DNA from: Methanosarcina sp.
GTDB taxonomy: Archaea; Halobacteriota; Methanosarcinia; Methanosarcinales; Methanosarcinaceae
NCBI GenBank assembly: GCA_003164755.1
Contig: PLUB01000104.1
Coordinates: 1 to 40,560, forward strand
Reading direction: 5' to 3'
Length of the DNA: 40,560 nt
Part shown: positions 8,901 to 19,080 of the stretch, piece by piece
Layout: each line of letters starts with the position of its first letter
How positions within the stretch are numbered: the stretch's first letter is position 1
The notes under the pieces: generated by a model
Seen by the model: the letters and a program-made list of their open reading frames with translations, nothing else
Database searches by the model: none
What the model was told of the DNA's origin: nothing
Program-made: the position numbers and the translations under genes

Positions 8901-9997
8901 ATGATTTTTGATCCTATCACTATCTGCAACATGGATATCCAGAATAGATTTGTTAGATCCGCAACACATGAATTCATGGCTGAAAAGGATGGAAAGCCCA
9001 CTTCAAGGCTAGGAGATCTTTACGAGGTACTTGCAAAAAATGAAGTCATGTTAATTATAACTGGCTATTCTTATGTTCTTCCTGGAGGAAAGAGTGATAT
9101 TTTCCAGCAGGGAATATATGAAGACCGTTTTATTGAACCCTACCTGAAAATAACTGAAAAAGTTCACAGGTACAGGAGTAAAATAGTACTCCAGATAGTG
9201 CATGCAGGGAGGCAAGCAACTACTTCTGAAGAATACTTGGTTCCGATAGCTCCTTCCAAAATAAAAGATGCATACTCAGCAGTTATGCCGAGGGAAATGA
9301 CCGAGCAGGGAATTCTGGAAGTAATCGATGCCTTCACAAGAGCAGCTGCTCGGACAAAAAAAGCAGGATTTGACGGTGTACAGCTCCACTGTGCCCATGG
9401 TTTTCTTCTAAGTGATTTTAGTTCCCCATATACAAACAGAAGGACTGATCGCTGGGGGGTTCAGTGGAAAACAGAGCAAGAATAGTTACTGAGATTGTCA
9501 GGCGCATAAAAGAGCAAGCTGGAGCTGAGTTTCCTATCCTGGTCAAATTGAATGCAACAGATGGTTTTCGGCCTAACTCCCAGAGGGCAGATATGGGAAT
9601 TGAAATTTCACAAGCTATTGAGACCGCAAAAATTTTGGAGAAAGCTGGAGTTTGCGGAATCGAGGTAAGCGGAGGAATGAGTAAGACAAGTGGTGAAACC
9701 ATAAGATTAGCTATTAACTCTCCTACCAAAGAAGCATATTTTAGAGAATATTCTAAAGCAATAAAAAAAGCTGTCAATATACCTGTAATCCTTGTAGGTG
9801 GCATTAGGTCCCTTTCTGTTATGGAACATCTTCTCGAAAACGGATTTGTTGAGATGGTTTCCATGAGCAGGACATTTATCTGCGAGCCTGATTTTGTTTT
9901 GCAACTTAAATCCAGAAAAACTACAAAAGCAAGGTGTGTGTCCTGTAATCTCTGCTTTGATATCGAGGGGATCAAGTGCAACTTCGAGTTTAATTGA
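8901..9997 (+). pseudogene. old yellow enzyme family NADH:flavin oxidoreductase, one frameshift
   Basis: The protein starts with the FMN-binding barrel of OYE-type enzymes (NRFVRSATHEFMAE), continues with LQIVHAGRQA and the QLHCAHGFLLSDFSSPYTNRRTDRWG region, and then breaks. One missing G in a GGGGGG run near 9457-9462 shifts the frame. The second frame resumes exactly where the family continues (ENRARIVTEIVRRI) and runs through VSGG and VILVGGIRS to a cysteine pair (CVSCNLC). Joined, it is about 365 residues, the size of single-domain OYE-like reductases. The family reduces activated double bonds with NAD(P)H; the substrate is unknown. A break in a homopolymer may be a sequencing error. Confidence 0.8.
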
Positions 9998-10211
9998 AGT
10001 CCAGATAACAAAAACTAGCTACTAATCTCCCTTTTCGACTCTAGGAAAACTTTATTTTAGTATTTTTCGATTGTTTTTTCAATAAAATTTTAACGTATAT
10101 TTTTATAAGAGAGACTCAAAAGAAATAAGCACGTAAAGCTAGTAAAAGGGACTTTGTTTTATACTTTTCTCCAAGGTCCGCTACCTTAAAATCATTATGA
10201 GTATTAGAATA

Positions 10212-10789
10212 ATGCCTAAAGAGAACCATGTTGGCAATAAGATATGTCAGCTTAGAGAAGCAAAGGAGATGAGCGTTGAAGAACTGGCTGAAGCCAGTCA
10301 AAGCAGCGTGGAATTAGTTAAGCAGTTAGAAAACGGAGCCCTAGTTCCACACTTAACACCTCTTCTGAAGATTGCTCGAGCTCTAGGCGTCCGTTTATGT
10401 ACTTTTTTGGATGATATGCCCCATAGCGGACCTGTAGTTGTTAGGGCAGGGCTACTTAGAAATGTGGTACGTTTTTCGGGTAAGGCTGAAATCCCAACAA
10501 AAAGTTTTCTTGAGTTTTATTCACTTGCCTCAGATAAAGCAGACCGCCACATGGAGCCTTTTATCATCGATATACATCCTTCTCCTAAGGAAAGCCATAA
10601 ACTCTCTTCCCATGAGGAGAGGAATTCATCTATGTCCTTTCAGGAGAAATCGAGATCTTCTACGGGAAAGATGTTCAAAGGCTAAACTCAGGAGACAGCA
10701 TTTACTATGACTCAATTGTCCCGCATGATGTACATGCAGCAGGAGAAGAGGATGCAAAAATTATGGCTGTTGTTTATGCTCCTGTGTAA
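10212..10789 (+). pseudogene. XRE HTH-cupin transcriptional regulator, one frameshift
   Basis: Residues 1-70 form an XRE-type helix-turn-helix (IRQLREA-like start, [23 protein letters not shown]). The C-terminal half is a cupin barrel that would sense a small ligand. The frame breaks near 10615: the first frame turns to nonsense after SSHE, and one extra base restores [16 protein letters not shown] and the final cupin strands up to the TAA at 10787-10789. I chose ATG 10212 (MPKENHVG) over 10197 because family members start close to the HTH. It lies between an oxidoreductase and an acyl-CoA ligase, so it may once have controlled them. Confidence 0.75.
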
Positions 10790-10895
10790 AGTTCAGTCTA
10801 GATAGAATAGATTAAAAACTTAAAATATAATATCTTGAATTTATAGAGTTGAAAAATATCAAAATACAAGTATTTCAAAGCACAGGGAATCCAAA

Positions 10896-11339
10896 ATGTT
10901 CAGTACAACTGTTAGTCCACGATTTGGGGACATGGACGGGCTTGGGCATATAAATAATACTGTCCTCCCAATATGGTTTGAAACAGGAAGAAACTCCTTA
11001 TTCCGGATATTTTCACCGGATCTTGATCTTAGTCCTGATGTATGGCATCTAATCCTCGTCAGGACTGAATTTGATTTTCTTCGTCAGATGTATTATAGGT
11101 CTGACGTGGAAATTAGAACTTTTATTGTGAAGATAGGGAACAGCTCCTTTACTGTTGGGCACGAAGCCTGGCAGGAAGGGGAACTCAAGGCAAGGGGTCA
11201 AGCAGTACTAGTCTATTATGACTTCAAGATCAAGAAATCAATGCCTCTTCCTAATAAGATTCGTGACATCTTGAAAACACACATCTTTCCTGCCACAGAT
11301 ACTGATGAAATGGATACCGATTCCTCATGCTCTATTTGA
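10896..11339 (+). CDS. hotdog-fold acyl-CoA thioesterase (4HBT/YbgC-like)
   Basis: A 147-residue protein with the 4-hydroxybenzoyl-CoA thioesterase pattern: RFGDMDGLGHINNTVLPIWFETGR near the start, where the Asp of DMD is the usual catalytic residue. The beta strands VRTEFDFLRQMYYRSDVEI and VGHEAWQEGELKARGQAVLVYYD follow. Such enzymes hydrolyse acyl-CoA thioesters in the cytoplasm. A GGGA ribosome-site-like motif lies about 8 bases before the ATG. It is the only intact member of a block with broken regulator, ligase and oxidoreductase genes. Natural substrate unknown. Confidence 0.8.
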   Translation: MFSTTVSPRFGDMDGLGHINNTVLPIWFETGRNSLFRIFSPDLDLSPDVWHLILVRTEFDFLRQMYYRSDVEIRTFIVKIGNSSFTVGHEAWQEGELKARGQAVLVYYDFKIKKSMPLPNKIRDILKTHIFPATDTDEMDTDSSCSI

Positions 11340-11567
11340 ACGTACTTGATATAACGCCCACAAAATGAGCTTAAAAGCATTGGAAACATTTTCGCTCCTT
11401 GCAAATATCTTGATTATGCCTTTGGATCATTGATAAAATTTTGAAAATTAGTATATCTCCAATTCTTGGTAAGATGTGGAGAGAGTCTTAGGGTTATGAT
11501 TTTTAACAACTAATGGACACAACCAAAAGTTTCTAAAGGTAGATAATGCAAGTAAGAAGCTGAAACC

Positions 11568-13209
11568 ATGCACCTTATTGAAAATTCCCTTGGGGAGTTC
11601 TATGAAAAACAAGTTGCTTTAGATCCTGACCACGAGTTTGTCGTTTATCCGGACCGAAACCTGCGTTTTACTTATGGACAGTCCTACGAAAGAGCTAATA
11701 ACCTTGCTAAAGGGCTTCTTGCCATTGGGATAACGAAAGGAGATCATGTCTGGATCTGGAGAATGTTCCGGACTGACTTACCTTTATGTTTGCTACTGCA
11801 AAGATCGGTGCAGTGCTTGTTACTGTAAATACCGCTTATAAGAGCCATGAGGTCGAATACTTACTCAAACAATCTAATGTGAAGACACTTGCTCTTATCT
11901 ATAGTTTCCAGGATGTTGATTATCTGAGAATTATCTATGATTTGCTCCCTGAGCTCAAAAATTCAGAAAGGGAGCGCTTGAAAAGCAAATATTTCCCATG
12001 CCTGAAGAGTTTGATTTACATAGGTCAGGAAAAACATAGGGGCATGTACAATAGTAACGAGCTTATGCTTCTGGGCAGTCATTATCCCAATGATGAACTT
12101 CGGAAAATACTAGCAAGTTTGAACGGAGATAACATTATCAATATGCAATACACTTCAGGAACTACTGGTTTTCCGAAAGGGGTTATGCTGACCAACAAAA
12201 ATATCCTTAACAATGGCCTTTCCATAGGCGAACGTCAGAAGTTCACCCAAAATGACTGAGTTTGTTTACCTGTGCCTCTTTTCCATTGCTTTGGAATTGT
12301 ACTTGGGGTTATGGCCATCTTAACCCACAGAGCGACGCTTGTAATGCTTGAACTTTTCGACTCCCTCCCCTACAGAAAGAAAGGTGTACAGCTCTCTACG
12401 GCGTACCTACGATGTTTATTGCTGAGTACAACCACCCAATGTTTGATTTGTTCGATCTCTCTTCCCTCAGAACCGGAATCATAGCTGGCTCGATATGTCC
12501 TATGGAAGTTATGAAAAAAGTCATGACAGATATATTGCTATCAGATTACTAGTGTCTACGGGCTTACAGAAGCTTCCCTGGTATGACTCAGACTGAAGTG
12601 GATGATCCTGTTGAAATTAGAGCTGAAACTGTTGGTAAGTCTTTCCCTGGAGTAGAGGTCAGAGTTATTGACCCGAATACCAATAAACCAGTGGCTACAG
12701 ATACTGTTTGAGAAATTTGTTGTCGTGGGTACAATATAATGAAAGGGTACTATAAGATGCCTGAGATGCCTGAAAAAACTAAAAAAGTTATCGACGAAGA
12801 TGACTGGCTTCATAGCGGAGATCTCGGAACCTGCGATGAAAAAGGTTACTACAGGATCACCGACCGCATGAAAGATATGATTATTAGAGGAGGTGAAAAC
12901 ATTTATCCTCGAGAGATTGAGGAGTTCCTGCATGAAGTGCCAGGAGTTAAAGATTCACAGGTAGTAGGCATCCCTGATAAGAAATATGGAGAAATCGTGG
13001 GAGCCTTTGTAATTCTCAAAAAAGGTGCAGACCTAACCGAAGATGACATCAGAGATTATGCTTCTAGTCGAATCTCTCGCTATAAAGTCCCAAAACACGT
13101 TTTCTTTGTGGATAATTATCCCCTTACAGCAAGTGGTAAAATCCAGAAATATAAGCTTAGGGAACTGGCCGTCCAACTCTTAAAAAAGAGAGAAAAAGGC
13201 AACAGTTAA
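11568..13209 (+). pseudogene. AMP-forming acyl-CoA synthetase, multiply disrupted
   Basis: All landmarks of an ANL-superfamily acyl-CoA ligase are present in order but scattered over frames. They are the N-terminus ([15 protein letters not shown]), the phosphate-binding [45 protein letters not shown], the hinge region WLHSGDLG...[15 protein letters not shown] and the C-terminal lysine loop [10 protein letters not shown] count at least six lesions: shifts near 11775, 12385, 12540 and 12578, and in-frame TGA codons at 12257-12259 (expected Arg) and 12709-12711 (expected Gly). That number makes sequencing error alone unlikely. It activated a fatty or aromatic acid to its CoA thioester; the exact substrate is not evident. 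Confidence 0.9.
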
Positions 13210-13950
13210 TTCATTCTATCGGCATAATATCGATATCCTTTTTCCATAAAATTATCAACGGATTCATTTTTTTGCTCACCTCCAAAAAACTAATAAATTT
13301 CTTCAAAGAGCTTGTACAAAAGAATGAAAGTACTTTTCGCATTATCTTCTATGACAATTTATTTAATAATTACCTGGGGCAAATAGGTTGTCTCATATTT
13401 AGTTTTCAAACATTTTTTTAAAAATAATCAGTGAATTGCCATCGAAGGCTTAAATATGACATTGATAAACCACGATGTGCATTTTCCATTACAGTTCCCG
13501 TTGAAACTCCCCTTATTAAAGCTCCCTTTTCCATTCTAGCAATTAACTGCACTTACTGTTGCTGTCATGGTTGCTATAAAAAAGCCTACAAATAATAAAT
13601 TCAGTGTCTTTTTTGTTCTGTCAAATATTTGTTTTTTCACTTAAAGACTAACTCCAAATTTGCATACAATTAATTATTCGTAGAAATGTTTAGACTGTTA
13701 GAGAATACAATCTTACGATTGTTGATATTTTAATTCGCTTCTCACTGGTAGATGAACTACGTAAATATGATCATCAAATTTTGAAATATAGATAGATTTT
13801 TTAAAGGTAAAAATATCTATAAATTTAGAATCAAGAATATATATCAAAAATAATGGTATTTTATAGATATATGTGTTTATGTAACATCAAATAACATTAT
13901 TTATAGATATATATGTGAATTAATTTGTATTCTGTAGCTATATACAAAAT
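13210..13950. other. non-coding stretch, nothing recognised
   Basis: About 740 AT-rich bases after the acyl-CoA ligase relic, including several TATAGATATAT-like words near 13780-13915. No gene, RNA or mobile element was recognised. Confidence 0.5.
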
Positions 13951-13980
13951 AGACAGGTAAGATAAGCTTATCACCTGTCT
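13951..13980 (-). terminator. strong hairpin after a small minus-strand gene
   Basis: The arms AGACAGGT..GATAAG and CTTATC..ACCTGTCT pair over 14 bases with a two-base bulge and essentially no loop. It begins 11 bases after the stop of the 83-residue frame and is followed on the minus strand by ATTTTGT. It fits a transcript-end hairpin; a protein-binding palindrome is the alternative. Confidence 0.45.
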
Positions 13981-13991
13981 AAACCAATGTA

Positions 13992-14243
13992 TCAGACCAA
14001 TTCCCTTAATTGTAAGATGATGATTTCCACTCCATCTATACGAACAAAATTTATCTTTTCCAAAATAAGATTTAAGCATATAGTTTCATCGACAATCAGG
14101 TAACTTTCGATATAAATTGCGAATTTCCTTGCTTCAGCCCATAAAGGTTGTGAATCTGAGAGTTTCTTTTGAAGGAGGCAAGCAAAACAGTCATTTGGTG
14201 AGCATTGTTTATAGGAGTATAATAGCAAACGGCTTATAAACAT
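13992..14243 (-). CDS. small hypothetical protein with Cys cluster
   Basis: An 83-residue frame with protein-like codon use. It contains CSPNDCFAC (about residues 14-22), a cysteine cluster that could bind a metal, followed by a helical-looking segment (QPLWAEARKFAIYIES) and two strands. I do not recognise the family. No clear ribosome site precedes the ATG at 14243. A strong hairpin starts 11 bases after the stop, which favours a real or recently real gene. It could be the C-terminal piece of a longer decayed gene. Confidence 0.4.
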   Translation of the reverse strand: MFISRLLLYSYKQCSPNDCFACLLQKKLSDSQPLWAEARKFAIYIESYLIVDETICLNLILEKINFVRIDGVEIIILQLRELV

Positions 14244-14509
14244 CGGAAAAATATAGATACACGAATAATAAAGTTACTGTAACCAAAGTCAGTAAGCTTT
14301 GGCAAATTATAGACATGAATCTAACCATTCCTAGGATTATATTTAAAAATAATTATATTTCAATTTAATTCCAGTTTGCAAAATTCAAATGCGTAAATTC
14401 TAGTGAAAATGAATCACAAATGAAGACAAAAAATTCTCTCTAATTGGCAAAATGCTAAATAGAAATAGAGCACGTGGATATTCCAAAAAGGACGAAATCA
14501 GGAGTAAAC

Positions 14510-15976
14510 ATGTGCGGAATAGCAGGAGCAACCGGATCTCCTGATGTAAACATTAAAGTGAAAAAAATGCTTGTAGCTCTGGAACATAGGGGATCTGATG
14601 CCTGCGGAACTTATCAGGCAAAAAATCTGAGCATAGGAAATACTTTGCTTAAAATTACAGGAGATATGCCCCAGCCTTTGGTAGGAAAAGGGGCTCTCGC
14701 AGTAAATGGAGAAATATTCAATTTCAGGGAACTTGCATCTGAATCTGGAATAATAACAGATTCTGATACTGAAGCACTTTTTTCCCTGATAGAAACCCGA
14801 ATTAATGAGGGATATATACCGATAAACGCTGTCTTTTCTGTACTTTCCACAGTAAACGGAGACTATGCTTTAGCATATGCCTGTGATAACGAACTTGTGT
14901 TAGCTAGAGACCCGGTAGGTGTCAAACCTCTTTTTTATTCCGCCAAAAAAAGAAAAGAAAAATGGAAAATAATTTTTGCATCCGAAAAAAAGGCTCTATC
15001 GACCACAGGAAGAGAATTAAAACCTTTATCTTCCGGCAGCATCCTGAGTTTTAATTTGGAGAATGGAAGTTTGGAAGAACGATCCCTCGAAATAAAGCCT
15101 CCGCAAAAAAGGATATCTGATGAATTTGAAGCTGTTTTTCATCTGAAGGCTGTCATTGAAAAGGCCTTGGAACTACGGCTTACATCAACTTCAGGAATTG
15201 CATTTTCCGGTGGTATTGACAGCACATTTTTAGCAGTCCTTGCAAAAAGGATTGATCCGGCTACTTCCCTTTATGCAGTAGGACTTCCCGATTCCCACGA
15301 TATTACACAGGCTGAGAAAGCTGCTGAAGCTATTGGTATGAAGGATTCTCTGAGAATACATTTCTTGTCTGTCAAAGAAATCGAAACCTTAGTTCCACAA
15401 ATTATTCGTGCAACCGAATCTGTTGACCCTATGAAAATTGCAATCGGAATTCCTCTATACGTTGTTGCGAAAATTGCGAGAGAAAATGGAAAAAGGGTCA
15501 TCCTTACAGGACAGGGTGCGGATGAGCTTTTCGGTGGATACAGGAGGCATGAGGTTTTCCTTGAACAGGGATCTGAAGTGATCGATAGAGAAATTTATTC
15601 TGATATTAAAAAAATTTCAGTTGTCAATCTTGAGAGGGATGATATGGTTACTATGGCTAACTCTGTAGAGCTCAGAGTACCGTTTCTAGATAAGGATGTA
15701 ATTAAAATAGGCCTTGCTATCATCCCAGAGTTAAAAGTGCTGAAAAAAGGCGGCTTGTATATAAGGAAATATATTCTCCGAAAAACAGCAGAGGATCTCC
15801 TCCCACCGGAACTTCTCTGGAAAGAAAAAAAAGCAATTCAGTATGGGACAGGAGTTCAAAAAATACTCGATAAGCTTGCCAGAGATGCGGGTTTTTCACA
15901 AAGGGATGGAAAACATATTGAAAAGTATCTTAGGAGGATTGCTTTAGAAAAGGGATTCGAGTTCATAAATCACTGA
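14510..15976 (+). CDS. asnB: asparagine synthetase (glutamine-hydrolysing)
   Basis: A 488-residue protein that makes asparagine from aspartate, glutamine and ATP. The start at 14510 is fixed by biology: MCGIAG exposes Cys2 as the glutaminase nucleophile, and AGGAG lies six bases upstream; an ATG 36 bases earlier would bury the cysteine. Residues 1-200 are the class II glutaminase (EHRGSDACG, VNGEIFN, DPVGVKPL). From about 225 on is the synthetase domain, with the PP-loop SGGIDS at 233-238 and later GQGADELFGGYRRH and SVELRVPFLD. The C-terminal domain is shorter than in E. coli AsnB, as is common in archaea. It appears monocistronic, with a hairpin plus T-tract about 60 bases after the stop. 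Confidence 0.92.
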   Translation: MCGIAGATGSPDVNIKVKKMLVALEHRGSDACGTYQAKNLSIGNTLLKITGDMPQPLVGKGALAVNGEIFNFRELASESGIITDSDTEALFSLIETRINEGYIPINAVFSVLSTVNGDYALAYACDNELVLARDPVGVKPLFYSAKKRKEKWKIIFASEKKALSTTGRELKPLSSGSILSFNLENGSLEERSLEIKPPQKRISDEFEAVFHLKAVIEKALELRLTSTSGIAFSGGIDSTFLAVLAKRIDPATSLYAVGLPDSHDITQAEKAAEAIGMKDSLRIHFLSVKEIETLVPQIIRATESVDPMKIAIGIPLYVVAKIARENGKRVILTGQGADELFGGYRRHEVFLEQGSEVIDREIYSDIKKISVVNLERDDMVTMANSVELRVPFLDKDVIKIGLAIIPELKVLKKGGLYIRKYILRKTAEDLLPPELLWKEKKAIQYGTGVQKILDKLARDAGFSQRDGKHIEKYLRRIALEKGFEFINH

Positions 15977-16035
15977 GAGTAGAGGAGCAAGAATCAGATC
16001 GCAAAAATCAAAATCAAATTAGAAAAATAATTCAT

Positions 16036-16067
16036 AAAAATTAATTATTAGTTTCTTAATTATTTTT
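16036..16067 (+). terminator. AT-rich hairpin with T-tract after asnB
   Basis: AAAAATTAATTA and TTAATTATTTTT form near-complementary arms around a short loop and end in a T run, about 60 bases past the asnB stop. Confidence 0.4.
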
Positions 16068-16213
16068 AAAGCAATTTATGGCCTATAATATGAAATAGAG
16101 AATCCAGTATACAATCAAAGTAATATTAGATAACTAAGATAAATATTTATAGTAAGTATAACGTACTAATATTGAAGTAAAAACGCAAAAAAACTTTACA
16201 GTGGGGGAAAAAC

Positions 16214-16621
16214 ACGAAAATTAGAGTAGTTAGTTCTAGAGAAGAAATCTTTACACTTAACCCTAATGAACGCATTGTTCATATGGCTTTTAGGCCTTCG
16301 AACAAGGACATATTTGGATTGATCGAAACCTGCCCAAAAGTTGAGGTTATCCAGTTACCTAAATCTTACATGTGCACAGTCTCAAAGTCCATTTTGATGT
16401 TTCTTGGGATGCAGAGAATAAAACTTATCGAAGGTGATGTGTGGGGTCATAGGAAGGACATTAATGAATATTACAGCATACCATCCTCAGTGGTTGAAAA
16501 AATAAGGATGATGAAAAATGAAGGTAAATCTACTGAGGACATTGAAGCAAAGATTTCGAGGGAGAGAAAGCTGAGCCCTGAGATGGTTGCCTATATATTG
16601 ACGAAGGAAACTCCTGCCTGA
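16214..16621 (+). CDS. DUF1699 family protein with ACG at the expected start
   Basis: A small archaeal protein of unknown function. The C-terminal part (WGHRKDINEYYSIPSSVVEKIR) and the block AFRPSNKDIFGLIETCP fit what I recall of the Methanosarcina DUF1699 family. The first ATG in frame (16283) would cut off a conserved start: the frame continues upstream as KIRVVSSREEIFTLNPNERIVH. At the position where relatives begin (Met-Lys-Ile-Arg-Val) the codon is ACG (16214-16216), with GGGGG six bases before it. So either an ACG start is used, the start shifted to 16283 with loss of 23 residues, or the gene has lost its start codon. The fold resembles a short regulator; no function is known. Confidence 0.7.
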   Translation, partial: TKIRVVSSREEIFTLNPNERIVHMAFRPSNKDIFGLIETCPKVEVIQLPKSYMCTVSKSILMFLGMQRIKLIEGDVWGHRKDINEYYSIPSSVVEKIRMMKNEGKSTEDIEAKISRERKLSPEMVAYILTKETPA

Positions 16622-16722
16622 ATTCGCTTTCGACAAACTAAGAGAGCAACTCTAAGCATATCCCATCATTTAGGGTAGGGTGAACGAACGTAATTTAATT
16701 TATCGGTTATGTCCAGGAGGTA

Positions 16723-16962
16723 TTGAGAATTGTAGACATCAGAATCTCATTACCTACTCCAAAAAATTTGAATTATGTTCGTTTTTCAGATTTGATAAAT
16801 AGAAAATGCAAGCGATTTTTCGAAAAATTTTTTACTACTATTTCTTCTTTTCTTCTGTCCATATCTCTAGCCAATTTAATTTTTCTGGGTTTTAATTTTT
16901 TAGTACGTATTTTTCTTCGCATGCTAGTCTCAGGTAAGAAGAGGCAAAATATAGATAAATAA
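16723..16962 (+). CDS. possible small membrane protein
   Basis: A 79-residue frame with a basic N-terminal half and one hydrophobic segment (about 40-66, ISSFLLSISLANLIFLGF), ending in a Lys/Arg-rich tail. The start would be TTG, with AGGAGG very close (two bases), which is poor spacing although the motif is perfect. I do not recognise it, and a degraded remnant is equally possible. Confidence 0.3.
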   Translation: MRIVDIRISLPTPKNLNYVRFSDLINRKCKRFFEKFFTTISSFLLSISLANLIFLGFNFLVRIFLRMLVSGKKRQNIDK

Positions 16963-17134
16963 ACGAGACATGATAACTAGTGAGTAACAATAAATTTAGC
17001 AGAGAATTAATGTTGAATTAAATATAATTATTTAACCCCCTAAATCAGTATATTCATGTTCGCTTCGAATTATTTGAAATGCGTAATTTCCAAACCATTA
17101 AGAACGAAAAAACACAATCTATTGATTAATTCAT

Positions 17135-17371
17135 ATGCGAGATGATCCCGTGAAAACCTATCTTCTAATCTGGTTCAACAGTGAAGGAGCTCGTCCGTCA
17201 GAGATCAACCGAAGACTTATGTCTCTGGGTTTCGAACCAATGCAAGGCACCTATGACTTCGTATATAACTGGAGTAGCAACTTTAGTATCGACAAAGTTC
17301 TCGAGTTCGGGGACAAAGTATACCTTAGCCTTCAGGGCACAGGTGTCATGTTCAAACTTGAGACACCATGA
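17135..17371 (+). CDS. conserved small protein of Methanosarcina type, unknown function
   Basis: A 78-residue protein (KTYLLIWFNSEGARPSEINR..., FEPMQGTYDFVYNW..., KVYLSLQGTGVMFKLET). The pattern strand-helix-strand-strand-helix-strand suggests a ferredoxin-like fold. I believe close homologues occur in other Methanosarcina genomes, which supports a real gene, but its role is unknown. No signal peptide or metal motif is seen. The gene stands alone with no obvious ribosome site, so a leaderless transcript is possible. Confidence 0.65.
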   Translation: MRDDPVKTYLLIWFNSEGARPSEINRRLMSLGFEPMQGTYDFVYNWSSNFSIDKVLEFGDKVYLSLQGTGVMFKLETP

Positions 17372-17699
17372 AATGATAGAGATCGCAAAAAATGGAGTTC
17401 CTGATGCATTAATTAGCTAGGTCTATGTTAAGATTTAGGCAACAAATGATTTCATTTCATGGGATTTCGGTTATTGAGTGTAATACTGATATGGTCTTTA
17501 AATCAGCACCTTACTGTAAATATCCAGTTCGTTTTATTTTAATGTCATGCTTTCTTCGTTAACGCAACAATTTCAGGGTAAGTTTCGTGATATAACTGAT
17601 CTGTATTCCATTACATTAATACCATCATATTGGTCTATACTTCGGCATGTTTGATTGTGTATAGTTAGGAGTTTAATGAAACTCTATTTTATCCGAAAT

Positions 17700-18560
17700 C
17701 TATTTTGCTTCATCTTCGCCTAATGTTTCATAAAATAATTTTCCTTGTGGATATTAAGAGGATTTTGATATACCCATTTTTTAGCTGGTTGCTTATAAAG
17801 CCTATATCTGAGATATGTTGAAATCTGATGTTTATCAAAATTATTGCGATTATCCATAACCAATCGTATGACTTCGACTTTAGATATTTTCCAATATCTA
17901 GAATCTTCACGAATTATACAAAATCTGCAATGGATCTTTTTGGTGATCTGAGTAACCTTTTTTCCCGCTTTGATTCATACTGTATGGATAAATTTGCTGT
18001 TCTATTCATGATATATTCATAATCTTATTTTCTGAGTTTACAGGCTTGATGGAAATGTTCGTTCTCTTATCCTTAAGAAATTGCTTTGCTCCCTCTGCAA
18101 GGCAGAGCAAGGAATTGTTGGGTTCTAATTTTTTTCAGATGGTCAATAATGCTGTATATCCTGTTTTGAATTTAGGCTAGTTGTCCTGATACACCATATA
18201 CATCTCAACCATAGTTTAGTTTTTTCTAGAATAAGCCTGGATATTTCCTTGTTTATTATTTCAAATTCCTCTTTTCCCCTCATTTATCCAGTAAACAGTG
18301 TAAGCCGTAGCCTCTTATTTTTATCAGTATAACAGGTAATTTCTAATGTTATTATTTCTACAACATGTTTCTCAGTGTCTTTTTTCGGTTGACAACATAC
18401 GACTTTATATATACATAATAGTACTTTTGAGACCTTTTTCAAAGTATCTCTTCATTCTTGTTAAAACAGTATTCCTGAAAAAACCTAATGTTTTCGCCGT
18501 CTTTGTATCTCTTTGTACCCCTTTGGTATGATTTGTCAGTAGCATGACATGAACTTTGGT
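17700..18560 (-). pseudogene. decayed minus-strand coding region, possibly a transposase
   Basis: Successive minus-strand frames give protein-like pieces joined by shifts and stops. From right to left they are YQRGTKRYKDGENIRFFQEY, EEFEIINKEISRLILEKTK, DVYGVSGQLA, IYSIIDHLKK, then NNSLLCLAEGAKQFLKDKRT, and finally SKVEVIRLVMDNRNNFDKHQ. They look like one or two long-dead genes. DVYGVSG recalls a transposase motif, but I could not assign a family. Confidence 0.25.
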
Positions 18561-18785
18561 TATTTATCTTGTTCTTTCATATCCTCTCTAACGAAAACCA
18601 TTAGAAAATTTACATAAACAATTTCAAGTTTAATTGCTAACATGAAGATGTGGGAAGATCCAGAGTTTATCCTGATGATCAATATTCAAATTGTTATGAT
18701 ATGAGTGTAGAGGTATCATTGAAAAATTATACAATATTTAAGTAAGATTAATTCTAGATTACTTTATGAAATTTAATAGATAAAG

Positions 18786-19080
18786 AAATATAACTCTTCG
18801 CTCTCAGTTTAATAGATCCATAAACTCAAAAATAAACTCAACAGAATCACAAGATAGTTTAGAGGATCCTGGGTGTAATCCCTTCTTTATAACTTTTAAT
18901 ATAAATTGTAGAGACGATTGCAGAAAAAACTACGATGTATTGATGAATTTTTTTTCCTGCGAACTATTAAGGGAATATTATAAAGACATACGAATAGTCA
19001 TTCTGAAGTCAGCAAATAGAAACCATGTAGTGGGTTCCTATAAATCCACATACCTTGGTGTTTACCGAAAGGCTCTCTAA
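18786..19080 (+). other. open frame without a normal start
   Basis: A frame of 97 codons without a stop, ending at TAA 19078-19080 (PGCNPFFITFNINCRDDCRK..., VVGSYKSTYLGVYRK). Its only ATG is at 18943, giving 45 residues. An open stretch this long is uncommon here, so it may be the 3' end of a lost gene. No family recognised. Confidence 0.25.

Noticed and set aside
12257..12711. In-frame TGA codons in the acyl-CoA ligase as possible selenocysteine
   Set aside because: The positions correspond to ordinary Arg and Gly in the family, several frameshifts accompany them, and no selenocysteine-type context is present.
17200..17260. GGTTCGAAA word on the minus strand as a tRNA T-loop
   Set aside because: It lies inside the 78-residue gene and no acceptor or anticodon stem surrounds it.
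17640..17700. A tenth MITE-like copy near 17.65 kb
   Set aside because: AGGAGTTTAATGAAACTCT looks like one end, but no matching internal boxes or opposite end could be found.
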